Of a stretch of DNA of 17,440 nucleotides, positions 1-8,555 are shown in pieces (the stretch's first letter is position 1; every line of letters begins with the position of its first letter). The notes below the pieces were generated by a model. That model saw nothing but the letters and a program-made list of their open reading frames with translations, ran no database searches and was not told the origin of the DNA. The stretch is from Alphaproteobacteria bacterium (lineage in GTDB: Bacteria; Pseudomonadota; Alphaproteobacteria; Micropepsales; Micropepsaceae): NCBI GenBank assembly GCA_003451645.1, contig DMER01000187.1, forward strand, positions 6,910 to 24,349, given 5' to 3'. The position numbers and the translations under genes were made by a program.

Positions 1-114
1 CCCCACGAGATCGCGCATTTCCGGTGTCGCGGTCTCGCCGAGGAGTGACGCGACGCTCCAATCGAGGACAGGATTGCGAACCGGTAAGGCGGCTGCACTG
101 ATATGACTTGGCAT
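1..114 (-). CDS. Unidentified protein, N-terminal part only
   Basis: This is an open frame on the minus strand that leaves the window at base 1, so only about 38 N-terminal residues are visible (beginning MPSHISAAALPVRNPVLDW). The ATG at 114 is preferred because an AAGG sits 8 nt upstream of it. In-frame ATGs at 120 and 141 are alternatives, and both have poorer ribosome-binding sites. No signal peptide, membrane segment or recognisable motif is visible in this fragment, and I do not recognise the family. It lies about 180 bases downstream of the sulfatase operon in the same direction, so it could be read through from it or have its own promoter in 142-290. Coding status is inferred only from the open frame, start signal and position. 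Confidence 0.45.
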   Translation of the reverse strand, partial: MPSHISAAALPVRNPVLDWSVASLLGETATPEMRDLVG

Positions 115-226
115 GCTCATGACCTTGATATGGGAAGGCATTGTGGCAAAACTGGCGCAGGTGCGCCACGAATCGCCGCCCATACCGGGAGTCTTAGATC
201 AATTTGCGCTAAGTTCACAACTAACT

Positions 227-239
227 AATTGAATCAATT
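227..239. promoter_or_regulatory. 13-bp palindrome centred on a GANTC site
   Basis: AATTGA and TCAATT are perfect inverted arms around a single central A. The middle reads GAATC, which is a GANTC site (the CcrM methyltransferase target in many alphaproteobacteria). It lies in the AT-rich gap between the sulfatase operon and the partial gene at the left edge, where a regulator could control that gene. The palindrome is seen directly; a regulatory role is inference. Confidence 0.3.
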
Positions 240-247
240 TTACTTTT

Positions 248-274
248 CGGGCGGCGTCCAAACGGCGGCGCCCG
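248..274 (-). terminator. Possible terminator hairpin after the sulfatase operon
   Basis: CGGGCG (248-253) and CGCCCG (269-274) can pair, giving a six-base GC stem around a GC-rich loop. It starts 17 bases past the stop codon of the formylglycine-generating enzyme gene. On the minus strand the stem is followed by AAAAG, not by a T run, so it is not a classical intrinsic terminator. It could still stall polymerase or protect the 3' end. Confidence 0.25.
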
Positions 275-290
275 AGTACATTGTGCTTGA

Positions 291-1103
291 CTATTCCGCC
301 AGGTCCCACGCGCAGCGGAAACCCACATGCGCCGTAGTGCTGTCGGCGGTGAGGCCAATGCGGGCGGCGGGGCGGTAGCGCTGGCAATACTCAGGCGCAC
401 ACAAATAAGATCCGCCCTTGAGCGCGTAGAGTTTTCCCGGTGGCGCGTCAGGCCCGCAGCATGACGGCGCCGCCCGGTCGAAAGGGCTTTGCGTCCACTC
501 CCAAACATTGCCGGTCATGTCGAATAGGCCTAACGGGTTGGGGGGGAACTGTCCGGCGCGGGAGGGGCCGGGCACACCCTTAGCGCTATACCAGGGAAAC
601 GCCCCGGTCCAGATATTGGCCATGAGCCGCCCCGCGGGCATGAAGTCCTGGCCCCAGGCATAGGGCGCGCCGTCAAGCCCGCCGCGCGCCGCAAACTCCC
701 ACTCATCCTCCGTAGGCAGACGGCCCCCCGCCCATTGCGCATAGGCCAAGGCGTCACTGAGCGACACATGCACAACTGGCAATTCGGTGGCGCCAGCATC
801 AAGCCCCGCGCGCCAGGAGAGGCCAGCCTCGAACCGCCACCATTGCGAGGGATCGTGCAGATTGACCGGCCCAGCGCTCATCTGGAACTGGGCAGAGCCC
901 GGCGGCGAGGCGCGCTCCGCGGTGGTGACGGTGCCCGTTTCTGTGACAAAGCGTGCGAACTCAGCGACCGTGACGGGAGCTGTGCCAAGATAGAACGGCG
1001 CCACGGTGGCAAGCCGCACTGGGCGCTCCTCAAGGTAGTGATCCTCAGACCCGAGACGGACAGTGCCGCCGGGGATGAGGACCACAGACCCTCGCGCGCT
1101 CAA
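291..1103 (-). CDS. Formylglycine-generating enzyme (sulfatase-modifying factor)
   Basis: The 270-residue protein has the FGE-sulfatase (SUMF1-type, C-type lectin-like) fold. Visible marks are IPGG near the N-terminus, [15 protein letters not shown] at 128-142, GNVWEWT at 198-204, and the catalytic end [19 protein letters not shown] with Cys235 and Cys240. That C-x4-C pair matches the two catalytic, copper-binding cysteines of true FGEs, which many SUMF1-domain relatives lack. The family uses oxygen to convert the cysteine of a sulfatase CxPxR motif to formylglycine. No signal peptide is seen, so it should act in the cytoplasm. The start is a TTG whose last two bases are shared with the TGA stop of the sulfatase gene, indicating translational coupling; a GTG six codons later is the alternative. 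The adjacent sulfatase is its obvious substrate. Confidence 0.93.
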
Positions 1104-3493
1104 ATCCGGATCCCGATGCTGTTGATGAACTGCAAGGACTCATAGGCCGTGAACGGACGATTATCGACATTGATCCGGATGCGCGCGATTGCCCCTTGGA
1201 AGGGATTGTTTCCCTCATAGAGGGTCGAGACACGGTTGCCGCTGTCCCGGCCGACGGAGAAACCGTCATAGGACGTCGCTGCAACGCAATGGACAAAGGT
1301 GCGCTCGGCCAATTTGCGGTCGCCCAGATAGATCGCGCCGGACCCTTTGAACGGCCGCTGCGTCATCGTTTGCACATAGCGCACCGTGAGCGGCCCTTCG
1401 GGCAATGCAGCCGAGGCTTCGATGCGGTCGACATACGGAGCCAGGGACTGCTCATAGATGAGCCGGCCCTCCTTGATGTGCAACACATAGCCGGCATGGC
1501 GCGACCCATGAGCGACCAAGACGCCATTGCCTTGGCCCGCGGGCCGCGTTAGTTCGACAATGATCTCGTGCGAAAAGCCGGACACCAGCGGCGCCACCTG
1601 GCTGTGCAAACGCTCAAGCGGCGGCCGGATGTCATAGGCCGGACGGATGCCACGGCGCTGCCGGTCCTGGCTCATTTTGATGATTAGATTGCGGTCATCG
1701 AGCGGGAAGACGTTATAGCGCTTTGCCGCCACATCCCACTTGGCGATCAGCTCTTTGAGCTTATCGGGGTTCTTGGCGGCAAGGTCGTTCAGCTCGTTGA
1801 AGTCAGTGCTCGTATCATAGAGCTCCCAGACATCGTCCGCATAATCGCTGCCACGCTTATGCGCGACAACCGCCCGCCAGGAGCCCTCCATATAGGCGCG
1901 CTGCCCGCCAAGCTCGAAATATTGCTCATTGCGCGTTGGTGCCGCCTTGTCCGCGAAGGTTTTGAGGATGCTCGCCCCTTCCAGGGGCTTGAGCTTGCGC
2001 CCATGATAGACGGACGGCCGTTCGACACCGGCCGCCTCCAGCAAGGTCGGGTAGAGATCGATGACATGCACGAATCTGTCGCGGATGGCGCCCTTGTCGC
2101 TGATGCGCGCGGGCCAGGAGACGATAAGCGGGTCGGCAACACCGCCCAAATGCGCGTACTGCTTATAGAGCCGGAACGGTGTGTTGGACGCGCACGCCCA
2201 GCCAATCGGATAGTGCGGAAAAGTTGCGTCCTCACCCATCACGTCATAGAGCTTGGTGGCCTCCGCGACAGGCACAGGCCGCCCCAGAGCGGACGCCAGC
2301 ACATTGGGCGTGCCGGTCGGCGTGCCTTCCGCCGAGCCGCCATTGTCGGAGATCACGACAATCAAGGTGTTGTCGCGAATGCCTTGGGTCTCCAGCGCCG
2401 CCACGAGCCGCCCAATATTGCTGTCGAGATTGCTGATGAGGCCCGCATAAACCTCCATATAGCGGGCAAAGATGCGGCGCTCCTCGGCGCTCAGCGTGTC
2501 CCAGGCCGAGATACCGGGCGCCAAGGGCGGCAAGGACGTGCTCGCGGGCACCAGGCCCATTTGCTTTTGCCGCTCCAGACGTTGAGCGCGGATGACGTCC
2601 CAGCCGGTGTCATACTGACCCTTGTACTTGTCGCGGTCGCGCGCGCGGGCCTGCAGGGGCGAATGCGCGGCTGGATACCCGATCTGAAGGTAGAAGGGGC
2701 GCTCAGGGTTCAGCGCACGCTGGGTGTTGACATAGGCGATCGCCCGGTCCGTCAGATCATCACAGACGAAGTAATCCTCCGTCGCCGGAGGATCAATGGG
2801 TGCCACGCCGTCAATCAGCTCGGAAGGCTTGAAGTAATCGGTCGAATGGCCTTGGAACCAATAGGCGCGCTCAAACCCGCGCGAGGTTGGCCAATTGTGA
2901 TAGGGTCCATTGGCGCCATTGGCATGGGCAATATTGACGTGCCATTTGCCGACATGAAAGGTCGACCAGCCCTTCTCGACCAACACCTCGGCAGTGGTTG
3001 CGGCCTCAAAGGTCATGTCGCCGCGATAGCCGGGAAAGCCGCTATCCATTTCGGCGATCCAGCCCACACCGGCGGAGTGATGGTTGAGCCCGGTCATGAG
3101 GGCAGCGCGCGTCGGCGAACACATTGCTGTGGTGCGGAAATTGGTATAGCGCAAGCCCGCCTGCGCCAGCGCGTCGAAATGGGGTGTCTTGATCTCGCTG
3201 CCATAGCAGCCCAGATCGGAAAAGCCTACATCATCTAGGACAATGACAATGATATTGGGCGCGCCTTCGGGTGCCTTGCCCTCCACCGCATAAGAGGGCC
3301 TGGAATCGGAAAGCGTTTCGGCGATTTCTGGCGGCGCGCCTTCGGCCACGGCCTCAGGGGTAACGAGTTTGCGGCGCTGGCTGTTCAGATAGGACAGGCC
3401 CGCGGCGCCTGCGCCCACGACACCCGCCCCGCCCGCAGCACCAATGAGCAGCGACCGCCGGTCGAGACCTTTTTTGCCGTCTTGATCACTCAT
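1100..3493 (-). CDS. Tat-exported arylsulfatase, cysteine type
   Basis: The 797-residue enzyme belongs to the alkaline-phosphatase superfamily sulfatases (PF00884), which hydrolyse sulfate esters. The N-terminus has a twin-arginine signal: DRRSLLIG at 11-18, then a Gly/Ala-rich hydrophobic run to about residue 36. Active-site features are Asp87-Asp88 (metal), Cys125 in CSPTR (the CxPxR site for formylglycine), Lys183 and His185 in VGKWH, His277, Asp383-Asn384 in ISDNGG, and Lys444. About the last 170 residues (near 625-797) form a beta-rich module of the kind found in long (about 750-800 residue) bacterial arylsulfatases. The ATG at 3493 overlaps the stop of the preceding gene (ATGA) and has GGAGG 6 nt upstream. 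An in-frame extension upstream lacks comparable support. The substrate cannot be told from sequence. Confidence 0.95.
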   Translation of the reverse strand: MSDQDGKKGLDRRSLLIGAAGGAGVVGAGAAGLSYLNSQRRKLVTPEAVAEGAPPEIAETLSDSRPSYAVEGKAPEGAPNIIVIVLDDVGFSDLGCYGSEIKTPHFDALAQAGLRYTNFRTTAMCSPTRAALMTGLNHHSAGVGWIAEMDSGFPGYRGDMTFEAATTAEVLVEKGWSTFHVGKWHVNIAHANGANGPYHNWPTSRGFERAYWFQGHSTDYFKPSELIDGVAPIDPPATEDYFVCDDLTDRAIAYVNTQRALNPERPFYLQIGYPAAHSPLQARARDRDKYKGQYDTGWDVIRAQRLERQKQMGLVPASTSLPPLAPGISAWDTLSAEERRIFARYMEVYAGLISNLDSNIGRLVAALETQGIRDNTLIVVISDNGGSAEGTPTGTPNVLASALGRPVPVAEATKLYDVMGEDATFPHYPIGWACASNTPFRLYKQYAHLGGVADPLIVSWPARISDKGAIRDRFVHVIDLYPTLLEAAGVERPSVYHGRKLKPLEGASILKTFADKAAPTRNEQYFELGGQRAYMEGSWRAVVAHKRGSDYADDVWELYDTSTDFNELNDLAAKNPDKLKELIAKWDVAAKRYNVFPLDDRNLIIKMSQDRQRRGIRPAYDIRPPLERLHSQVAPLVSGFSHEIIVELTRPAGQGNGVLVAHGSRHAGYVLHIKEGRLIYEQSLAPYVDRIEASAALPEGPLTVRYVQTMTQRPFKGSGAIYLGDRKLAERTFVHCVAATSYDGFSVGRDSGNRVSTLYEGNNPFQGAIARIRINVDNRPFTAYESLQFINSIGIRI

Positions 3494-4653
3494 GACAATC
3501 CTCCAGCCAATGCGCGTTGTAAGTCTTGCTCGACCGCCCAAAGACGGTCCTGGCCCCAATGGGTCGCGCCCTCATTTACCCGGAAGGACGGCACACCCCA
3601 AGCGCCACCGCCAAACATCTCCCGCCGGTTGGCCTCGACGACATCGCGCCAAGAGGGGTCGGCGAGCGCAGCCTTCACGATGCTGGCAGACCCCCCGGCC
3701 CGGGTGGCAAGACTGGCGAGCCCTGCATCTGACGCCGCATCAATCCCCTCGGCAAAGACCCCTGACAGAAAAGACTGCGCGAAGGCGGGCCCTTGCCCTG
3801 CGGGGATTGCATGATGCAGCACCGCAAGACCGCGCTCGGCGCCGGCACCAACCGGATCGGCCACCTTGCCAAAAGGAAGCCCCAGCCGCTCGGCCTCCCT
3901 CTTGCAGTCGGTCAGGATATAGAGCTGCTTGGCACGCGGCACGGGCAGGCCGCGCATGACCATGGGCAGCACGAAACGCAGGCGCAGCTCCGCGCCATAA
4001 TGATCCGCCAATGCCCGCAGCCGGGGGATCGAAAGATAGGTATAGGGGCTGCGGAAGGAGATAAACGCATGGAGGACAGGTTTGCGGGAGGAGGCGGCAA
4101 CGGCCCCGAGCCGAACCTCCAGACGCGGGGCGATGGGCGCGGACGGCGCCCCCTTGACCCTGAAGGGCGCTAAGCGCTCTTCCAGAAAGGCGAGCCGGTC
4201 GAGACCCCAATACCACTCACCTTCGAAATAGAACATGGCACCCAGATAATGCCCCAAGCGGCGCCGCAGGGCGTCACCTTGCGCCAAGGCCTCCTGCGAG
4301 GCGGATGGCAGAGCAACTGGATCCCCGAGGCCCTTGGGTGGCCACTGCAGGCCCTTCGCCAGAACCTGTGCGTCGCGCTCTGCAAAGGCGCGCAGCATCG
4401 CAGCCTCAGGCGCCGCGGCCTGATCGGGCGCGCTCACCACATGAACCTCCAGCGCGATGCGGTAGCGCGCCTTGAGCGCAGGCAAGGCCTGCACTGCCAA
4501 ATGACTATAAGGATCATCGGGCTGGTGAAAGTAATGCACGGTTGGCCGCCCGCCTGTCAGCACGCGCCACAGCGCATGACGTCCGCGCGACCACCCGCGC
4601 AGCGTGGGGCTCGTAACGATCTGAGAAACGACCCGGCTAACGGCCGCACGCAT
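3490..4653 (-). CDS. Tandem DsbA/HCCA-isomerase-like thioredoxin-fold protein
   Basis: The 387-residue protein appears to hold two related thioredoxin-fold domains. The first begins near residue 38 (VHYFHQPDDPYSHLAVQALP). The second begins near 192 (LHAFISFRSPYTYLSIPRLR) and runs to a Trx-type cis-proline loop, WGVPSFRV, with Pro355. The SPYTYL segment with Ser202 resembles 2-hydroxychromene-2-carboxylate isomerases and kappa-class GSTs, which use glutathione and a serine. No CxxC redox motif is present, so it is unlikely to be an ordinary disulfide oxidase. No clear signal peptide is seen. AGGAG lies 7 nt before the ATG. It is the first gene of the sulfatase operon; whether it helps degrade an aromatic sulfate's product or has another role is open. 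Confidence 0.85.
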   Translation of the reverse strand: MRAAVSRVVSQIVTSPTLRGWSRGRHALWRVLTGGRPTVHYFHQPDDPYSHLAVQALPALKARYRIALEVHVVSAPDQAAAPEAAMLRAFAERDAQVLAKGLQWPPKGLGDPVALPSASQEALAQGDALRRRLGHYLGAMFYFEGEWYWGLDRLAFLEERLAPFRVKGAPSAPIAPRLEVRLGAVAASSRKPVLHAFISFRSPYTYLSIPRLRALADHYGAELRLRFVLPMVMRGLPVPRAKQLYILTDCKREAERLGLPFGKVADPVGAGAERGLAVLHHAIPAGQGPAFAQSFLSGVFAEGIDAASDAGLASLATRAGGSASIVKAALADPSWRDVVEANRREMFGGGAWGVPSFRVNEGATHWGQDRLWAVEQDLQRALAGGLS

Positions 4654-4670
4654 CGCAAAGCTCCTGGGGC

Positions 4671-4712
4671 AAATCGGCGCGAGGCACGAATAATGTCAAT
4701 CATTAAAATGAT
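4671..4712 (-). promoter_or_regulatory. Likely promoter with operator-like palindrome for the sulfatase operon
   Basis: On the minus strand a perfect TTGACA (4699-4694) is followed after 17 bases by a weak CGATTT (4676-4671), and the start codon of the operon's first gene follows at 4653. An inverted repeat, ATCATT (4699-4704) and AATGAT (4707-4712), adjoins the TTGACA and overlaps it by one base. With gaps, the symmetry extends outward to TGTCA on one side and TGGCA on the other. This layout suits a repressor controlling the operon, but no regulator gene is in the window. The weak -10 lowers confidence. Confidence 0.45.
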
Positions 4713-4822
4713 GGCACGAGGCCGCCCCTGTCAATGGGTGAGTCCACCCTTGCTTTCACGACGCAGGGCGCCGATGTCTTGGGGGCTGCTCTGGCGTGCC
4801 GCCATGCCGATGGGAGGCCCTC

Positions 4823-6298
4823 ATGACCGCGCTGACAATGCCGTTTGACAACTCTTATGCGCGCCTGCCGGAGCGGTTTTTCGCGCACCATGAAGTGGCG
4901 CCAGTGGCCTCGCCGCGTTTGATCAAGCTGAACCACCGGCTTTGCCGCGTGCTGGGCCTTGACCCGGCACAGATGGAAAGCGCTGATGCCGTCGCGATGC
5001 TGGCAGGCCACCGCTTCCCCGACGCGGCAAGCCCAATCGCCATGGCCTATGCGGGTCACCAATTCGGCCACTTCGTCCCCCAATTAGGTGATGGGCGGGC
5101 GGTGCTGGTGGGCGAGATCCTGGCGCCTGAGGGCAGGCGCTTCGACCTTCATCTCAAAGGCTCCGGCCCGACAGCATTCTCGCGCAGGGGCGACGGAAGG
5201 GCCGCGCTAGGGCCCGTCTTGCGGGAATATATCATCAGCGAGGCGATGTCGGCCTTTGGCATCCCAACCACGTTGAGCCTCGCGGCCGTAGCGACGGGCG
5301 AACCGGTCTACCGCGAGACGGCCCTGCCGGGTGCAGTGCTGGCGCGCGTCGCCACGAGCCACATCCGGGTGGGAACCTTTCAGTACTTCGCGGCCCGCCA
5401 GGACACAGACGCCTTGCGCCTGCTTGCCGGTTACGCAATCGCCAGGCTCTACCCGCATCTCGCGCAAGAGGCCGAACCCTATGTGGCGTTTCTGGAAGCA
5501 GTGATCGCGGCGCAAGCGAGACTGATCGCACAATGGATGAGCGTCGGCTTTGTGCATGGTGTGATGAACACGGACAATATGTCGGTCGCGGGCGAGACCA
5601 TTGATTACGGCCCCTGCGCGTTCCTCGACACGTACGATCCGGCGGCCGTGTTTTCCTCCATCGACCAGCATGGCCGGTACGCCTTTGCCAACCAGCCGCA
5701 TATTGCACAGTGGAACCTGACAAGGCTCGCCGAAACGCTGTTGCCGCTGTTGGACGCAGACGAAACGCGCGCCATCGGCAAGGCTGAGGCTGCATTGGCG
5801 CAATTCGCCCCCCTCTTCAATGAACACTTCCGCGCCCTGTTTGCAGCGAAGATCGGCCTCACCACGCATAGGCCCAGCGATATCGATCTTATTCAGCGCC
5901 TCTTGAAGGCGATGCATGAAGGCCAAGCGGACTTCACGCTGACGTTCCGCGCCTTGGCGGGCGCGCTCACACAGGGCGGCGAGCCGGGCCTCTTGAGCCT
6001 GTTTGCCAACACCTATGGGATCAGCCAGTGGTTGCCGGACTGGCGCGCGCGTCTGGACCAGGAGAACCGCTCCAAGGACGATATTGCCGCTGCGATGCGC
6101 GCGGCCAACCCCGCGATCATTCCGCGCAACCATAAGGTCGAACACGCGCTGGCAGCGGCCACCGAAGGCGACCTCGCGCCATTCGAAGACTTGTTGCGCG
6201 CGCTTGAAACACCGTACACAGACGATACGCGCCTGAGCCCCTGGACCATGCCACCAATGGCCCATGAGCGCGTGACGAGGACTTTTTGCGGCACTTGA
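4823..6298 (+). CDS. selO: Protein adenylyltransferase SelO
   Basis: The 491-residue protein is a SelO/YdiU-family pseudokinase, which binds ATP in a flipped orientation and AMPylates hydroxyl side chains of target proteins, linked to redox stress. Visible motifs are the N-terminal NSYARLPERFF, LGDGRA (88-93), the lysine loop HLKGSGPTAFSRRGDGR around Lys112, Glu140, HGVMNTDNMS with Asp251 and Asn252, and DYGPCAFLD with Asp261. The C-terminus ends TFCGT; Cys489 is at the position where eukaryotic homologues carry selenocysteine. Length is typical of bacterial members. The ATG at 4823 is chosen over the ATG at 4796 because GGGAGG lies 5 nt upstream and the protein then begins as family members do. 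It is divergent from the sulfatase operon across a 169-bp gap. Confidence 0.96.
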   Translation: MTALTMPFDNSYARLPERFFAHHEVAPVASPRLIKLNHRLCRVLGLDPAQMESADAVAMLAGHRFPDAASPIAMAYAGHQFGHFVPQLGDGRAVLVGEILAPEGRRFDLHLKGSGPTAFSRRGDGRAALGPVLREYIISEAMSAFGIPTTLSLAAVATGEPVYRETALPGAVLARVATSHIRVGTFQYFAARQDTDALRLLAGYAIARLYPHLAQEAEPYVAFLEAVIAAQARLIAQWMSVGFVHGVMNTDNMSVAGETIDYGPCAFLDTYDPAAVFSSIDQHGRYAFANQPHIAQWNLTRLAETLLPLLDADETRAIGKAEAALAQFAPLFNEHFRALFAAKIGLTTHRPSDIDLIQRLLKAMHEGQADFTLTFRALAGALTQGGEPGLLSLFANTYGISQWLPDWRARLDQENRSKDDIAAAMRAANPAIIPRNHKVEHALAAATEGDLAPFEDLLRALETPYTDDTRLSPWTMPPMAHERVTRTFCGT

Positions 6299-6492
6299 GT
6301 GCGCGCCGCTACAGCTAAACGGGCGATGAACGCGCATACCAGCTTTGGTTCAGGATTAACCATGTAGGTTCGCGGCGTTCCTGGGGAGATGCTCTCACCC
6401 AGTGCAGGCCGGGGTCTTGGCGGTCGCAGGCGCCAAAGCCGGTCAGAGTTTAGTGCAGTATCAAAATCATTGTTCACACAGGAGACATCACT

Positions 6493-6873
6493 ATGACCAA
6501 ATCCATGAAAACCATTCTTGTTTCCGCTCTCGCCACTGCCTCGATCCTGGGCGCAGCGATGAGTGCACCAGCCGCGGCCAACTCCTTCATGGCCTTTGCG
6601 GTTGATATGAAAGGCAATGTGGGCCACGGCAAGTCGCCAAACCGCGCGACCGCCCGCAACTTCGCTCTGAGCTATTGTGGCGCACAAGGCTGTCGCGTCG
6701 TTGACGTGACCAAGGCGCGCTGCCACGCGCTCGCCCATAGCTTCAGGAACGGCTACTGGTACGGCACCGGCACCGCGGGCGACATGGGCACGGCGATGGG
6801 CTTTGCACTCGACTTCTGTGCGCAGAACGCACCAGCCTCCAGCTGCAAGATCGCCTACAAGCACTGCCAGTAA
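6493..6873 (+). CDS. Small secreted DUF4189-like protein, six cysteines
   Basis: The 126-residue protein has a clear Sec signal peptide: a basic start (TKSMK), a hydrophobic core at 7-23 and a likely cleavage after APAAA at residue 29. The mature part of about 97 residues has Cys62, 67, 77, 109, 118 and 125, an even number consistent with disulfides formed outside the cytoplasm. The pattern GNVGHGKSPNRATARNFALS, then a cysteine-rich core, resembles DUF4189 proteins, whose role is not established. AGGAG at 6480-6484 sits 8 nt before the ATG, an excellent ribosome-binding site. A strong hairpin terminator follows 17 nt after the stop, so it is probably a single-gene transcript. The 194-bp gap before it should hold its promoter, although I see no convincing -35/-10 pair. 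Confidence 0.82.
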   Translation: MTKSMKTILVSALATASILGAAMSAPAAANSFMAFAVDMKGNVGHGKSPNRATARNFALSYCGAQGCRVVDVTKARCHALAHSFRNGYWYGTGTAGDMGTAMGFALDFCAQNAPASSCKIAYKHCQ

Positions 6874-6890
6874 GGCTTGAGACGAATTGG

Positions 6891-6929
6891 AGGCCCGGCT
6901 GCAGCGTTAACACGCTCGGCCGGGTCTTT
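6891..6929 (+). terminator. Intrinsic terminator after the DUF4189-like gene
   Basis: Bases 6892-6899 (GGCCCGGC) pair with 6919-6926 (GCCGGGTC, one G-T pair). An inner stem, AGCG (6903-6906) with CGCT (6913-6916), closes a six-base loop TTAACA. A short TTT follows the stem. The T run is short, but the stem is long and stable, and its position right after the stop codon fits a terminator separating this gene from hisS. Confidence 0.7.
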
Positions 6930-7057
6930 CCGCATTTGCTGTCCACGCGTCACAGCATTTCGCAGATGACGCCACGATACCGGGCCGTTATATCCTGACC
7001 ATACGGACGTGCAATGCTGCCATCCCGGCAACTGAGGCACTCCACCTGGACAGGCGC

Positions 7058-8539
7058 ATGACCACCCCACTGAAACCCCGTCTTCCGCGTGGCTTTGAAG
7101 ACGCCAATGGCCCTGGACTCGACCTGCAGAACCGGATCATCACGATCCTGTCTGAGGTTTATGCGCGCTATGGCTTTGACCGCTTGACCACGCCAGCGAT
7201 TGAGTTCGCCGATGCGCTGGGCAAGTTCCTGCCCGATCAGGACCGCCCCAATGAAGGTGTGTTTTCGTTCCGCGATGACGACGAGCAATGGCTGTGCCTG
7301 CGCTATGATCTGACCGCGCCATTGGCCCGCTATGTCGCGGAGAATTATGAGCGCCTGAGCTTCCCGTTCCGCCGCTTCCAGACCGGCAGCGTCTTCCGTA
7401 ACGAGAAGCCAGGGCCTGGGCGCTTCCGCGAATTCGTGCAGTTTGATGCGGACACGGTCGGCAGCGCAAATATGGCGGCAGACACCGAATTCTGCATGCT
7501 GGTCGCCGACGCGCTGGAAGCCTTGGGGCTCAACCGCGGCGACTACGCGATCAAGATTAACAACAGAAAGGTTCTTAACGGCATTTTGGAATGCGCTGGC
7601 ATTGCACCCGGCGCCGAGGGCGACATGCAGCGCCTGACCGTGCTGCGCGCCATGGACAAGCTCGACCGGTTGGGCGTTGAAGGCGTGCGGATGCTGCTTG
7701 GCAAGGGCCGCAAGGATGAGTCCGGGGACTTTACCAAGGGTGCGGGCCTCGAGCCGCAGGCTATCGACCGGATTGTCAGCTTTCTGCAAGCGGGCACCAG
7801 CACGGCTAATGATGTGTGTAGCGAATTATCGCATCTGGTCGAGGGCAGCGCCCAGGGTCAAGAGGGCGTCGCGGAACTGAGCACCATGCGCGATCTGCTG
7901 ACGGCTGCGCGCTATCAGGCCGACCGTGTACGGATCGACCCGTCGGTGGTCCGCGGTCTTGCCTATTACACAGGACCGGTCTTTGAGGCGGAACTGACCT
8001 TTGAGATCAAGGACGAGGATGGCCGTGCGGTGCGCTTCGGCTCAATCGGGGGCGGCGGGCGCTATGACGACCTGGTTGAGCGCTTTCTAGGAAAGAAGGT
8101 CCCGGCCACTGGCGTCTCGATTGGCGTCTCGCGCCTTGCGGCCGCGCTCAAAGCGAAGGGCTTGGCGGGCGGAGCGCAGAGTGAGGGACCTGTCGTGGTG
8201 CTGGTTCTCGACCGCGATCAGCTGCCGGGCTATCAGGCGATGGTGAGCGAATTGCGCGGCCATGGGGTGCGGGCCGAGCTTTATCTGGGTGAAGCGGGCA
8301 TGAAGGCGCAGATGAAATACGCTGACCGCCGGGGCGCGCCCCTCATTGTGATCGAGGGCTCCAATGAGCGCGCGAGCGGTCAGCTGACCATCAAGGATTT
8401 GCGCCTGGGAGCAAAACTTTCGGCGGACATCGCCTCTCGCGAGGAATGGGCCAAGGCCAAGGATGGCCAGCAATGGACCATTACCCGCAGCGACCTGGTG
8501 AACAATATCAAAGCGAAGCTTGGCGCTACGGGTGCGTGA
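7058..8539 (+). CDS. hisS: Histidyl-tRNA synthetase
   Basis: The 493-residue class II synthetase charges tRNA-His with histidine in the cytoplasm. Visible features are motif 2 at about 111-133 (VFRNEKPGPGRFREFVQFD), the histidine-binding RGLAYYTG at 299-306, GGGGRYDDLV at 331-340, a class II motif 3 region around GVSIGVSRL, and an anticodon-binding domain from about 379 to the end. The motif 2 tail (VQFDADTVG) differs from the E. coli type (HQLGCEVFG) and matches the divergent HisRS of many alphaproteobacteria. The ATG has a modest GGACAGG upstream. It is first in the hisS-hisZ-hisG operon, with 16 nt to hisZ. Its likely promoter lies in 6930-7057, after the terminator. Confidence 0.96.
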   Translation: MTTPLKPRLPRGFEDANGPGLDLQNRIITILSEVYARYGFDRLTTPAIEFADALGKFLPDQDRPNEGVFSFRDDDEQWLCLRYDLTAPLARYVAENYERLSFPFRRFQTGSVFRNEKPGPGRFREFVQFDADTVGSANMAADTEFCMLVADALEALGLNRGDYAIKINNRKVLNGILECAGIAPGAEGDMQRLTVLRAMDKLDRLGVEGVRMLLGKGRKDESGDFTKGAGLEPQAIDRIVSFLQAGTSTANDVCSELSHLVEGSAQGQEGVAELSTMRDLLTAARYQADRVRIDPSVVRGLAYYTGPVFEAELTFEIKDEDGRAVRFGSIGGGGRYDDLVERFLGKKVPATGVSIGVSRLAAALKAKGLAGGAQSEGPVVVLVLDRDQLPGYQAMVSELRGHGVRAELYLGEAGMKAQMKYADRRGAPLIVIEGSNERASGQLTIKDLRLGAKLSADIASREEWAKAKDGQQWTITRSDLVNNIKAKLGATGA

Positions 8540-8555
8540 GGCAAGGTCGGGCACG

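Noticed and set aside
1859..3238. A 459-codon open frame on the plus strand opposite the sulfatase gene
   Set aside because: It lies wholly antisense to a well-supported enzyme gene, shows no family motif and is rich in Arg/Gly/Ala as expected from GC-rich antisense frames.
6288..6306. Hairpin GCACT-TG-AGTGC across the selO stop codon as a terminator
   Set aside because: The stem is only five perfect pairs and no T run follows, so it is not supported as a terminator.
5207..6337. A 376-codon open frame on the minus strand opposite selO
   Set aside because: It is antisense to selO, has no recognisable domain and no convincing ribosome-binding site; it is a by-product of high GC.
6356..6363. 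TTAACCAT, like a CtrA half-site, upstream of the DUF4189-like gene
   Set aside because: A single eight-base half-site without a second half or a clear promoter is too weak to call.
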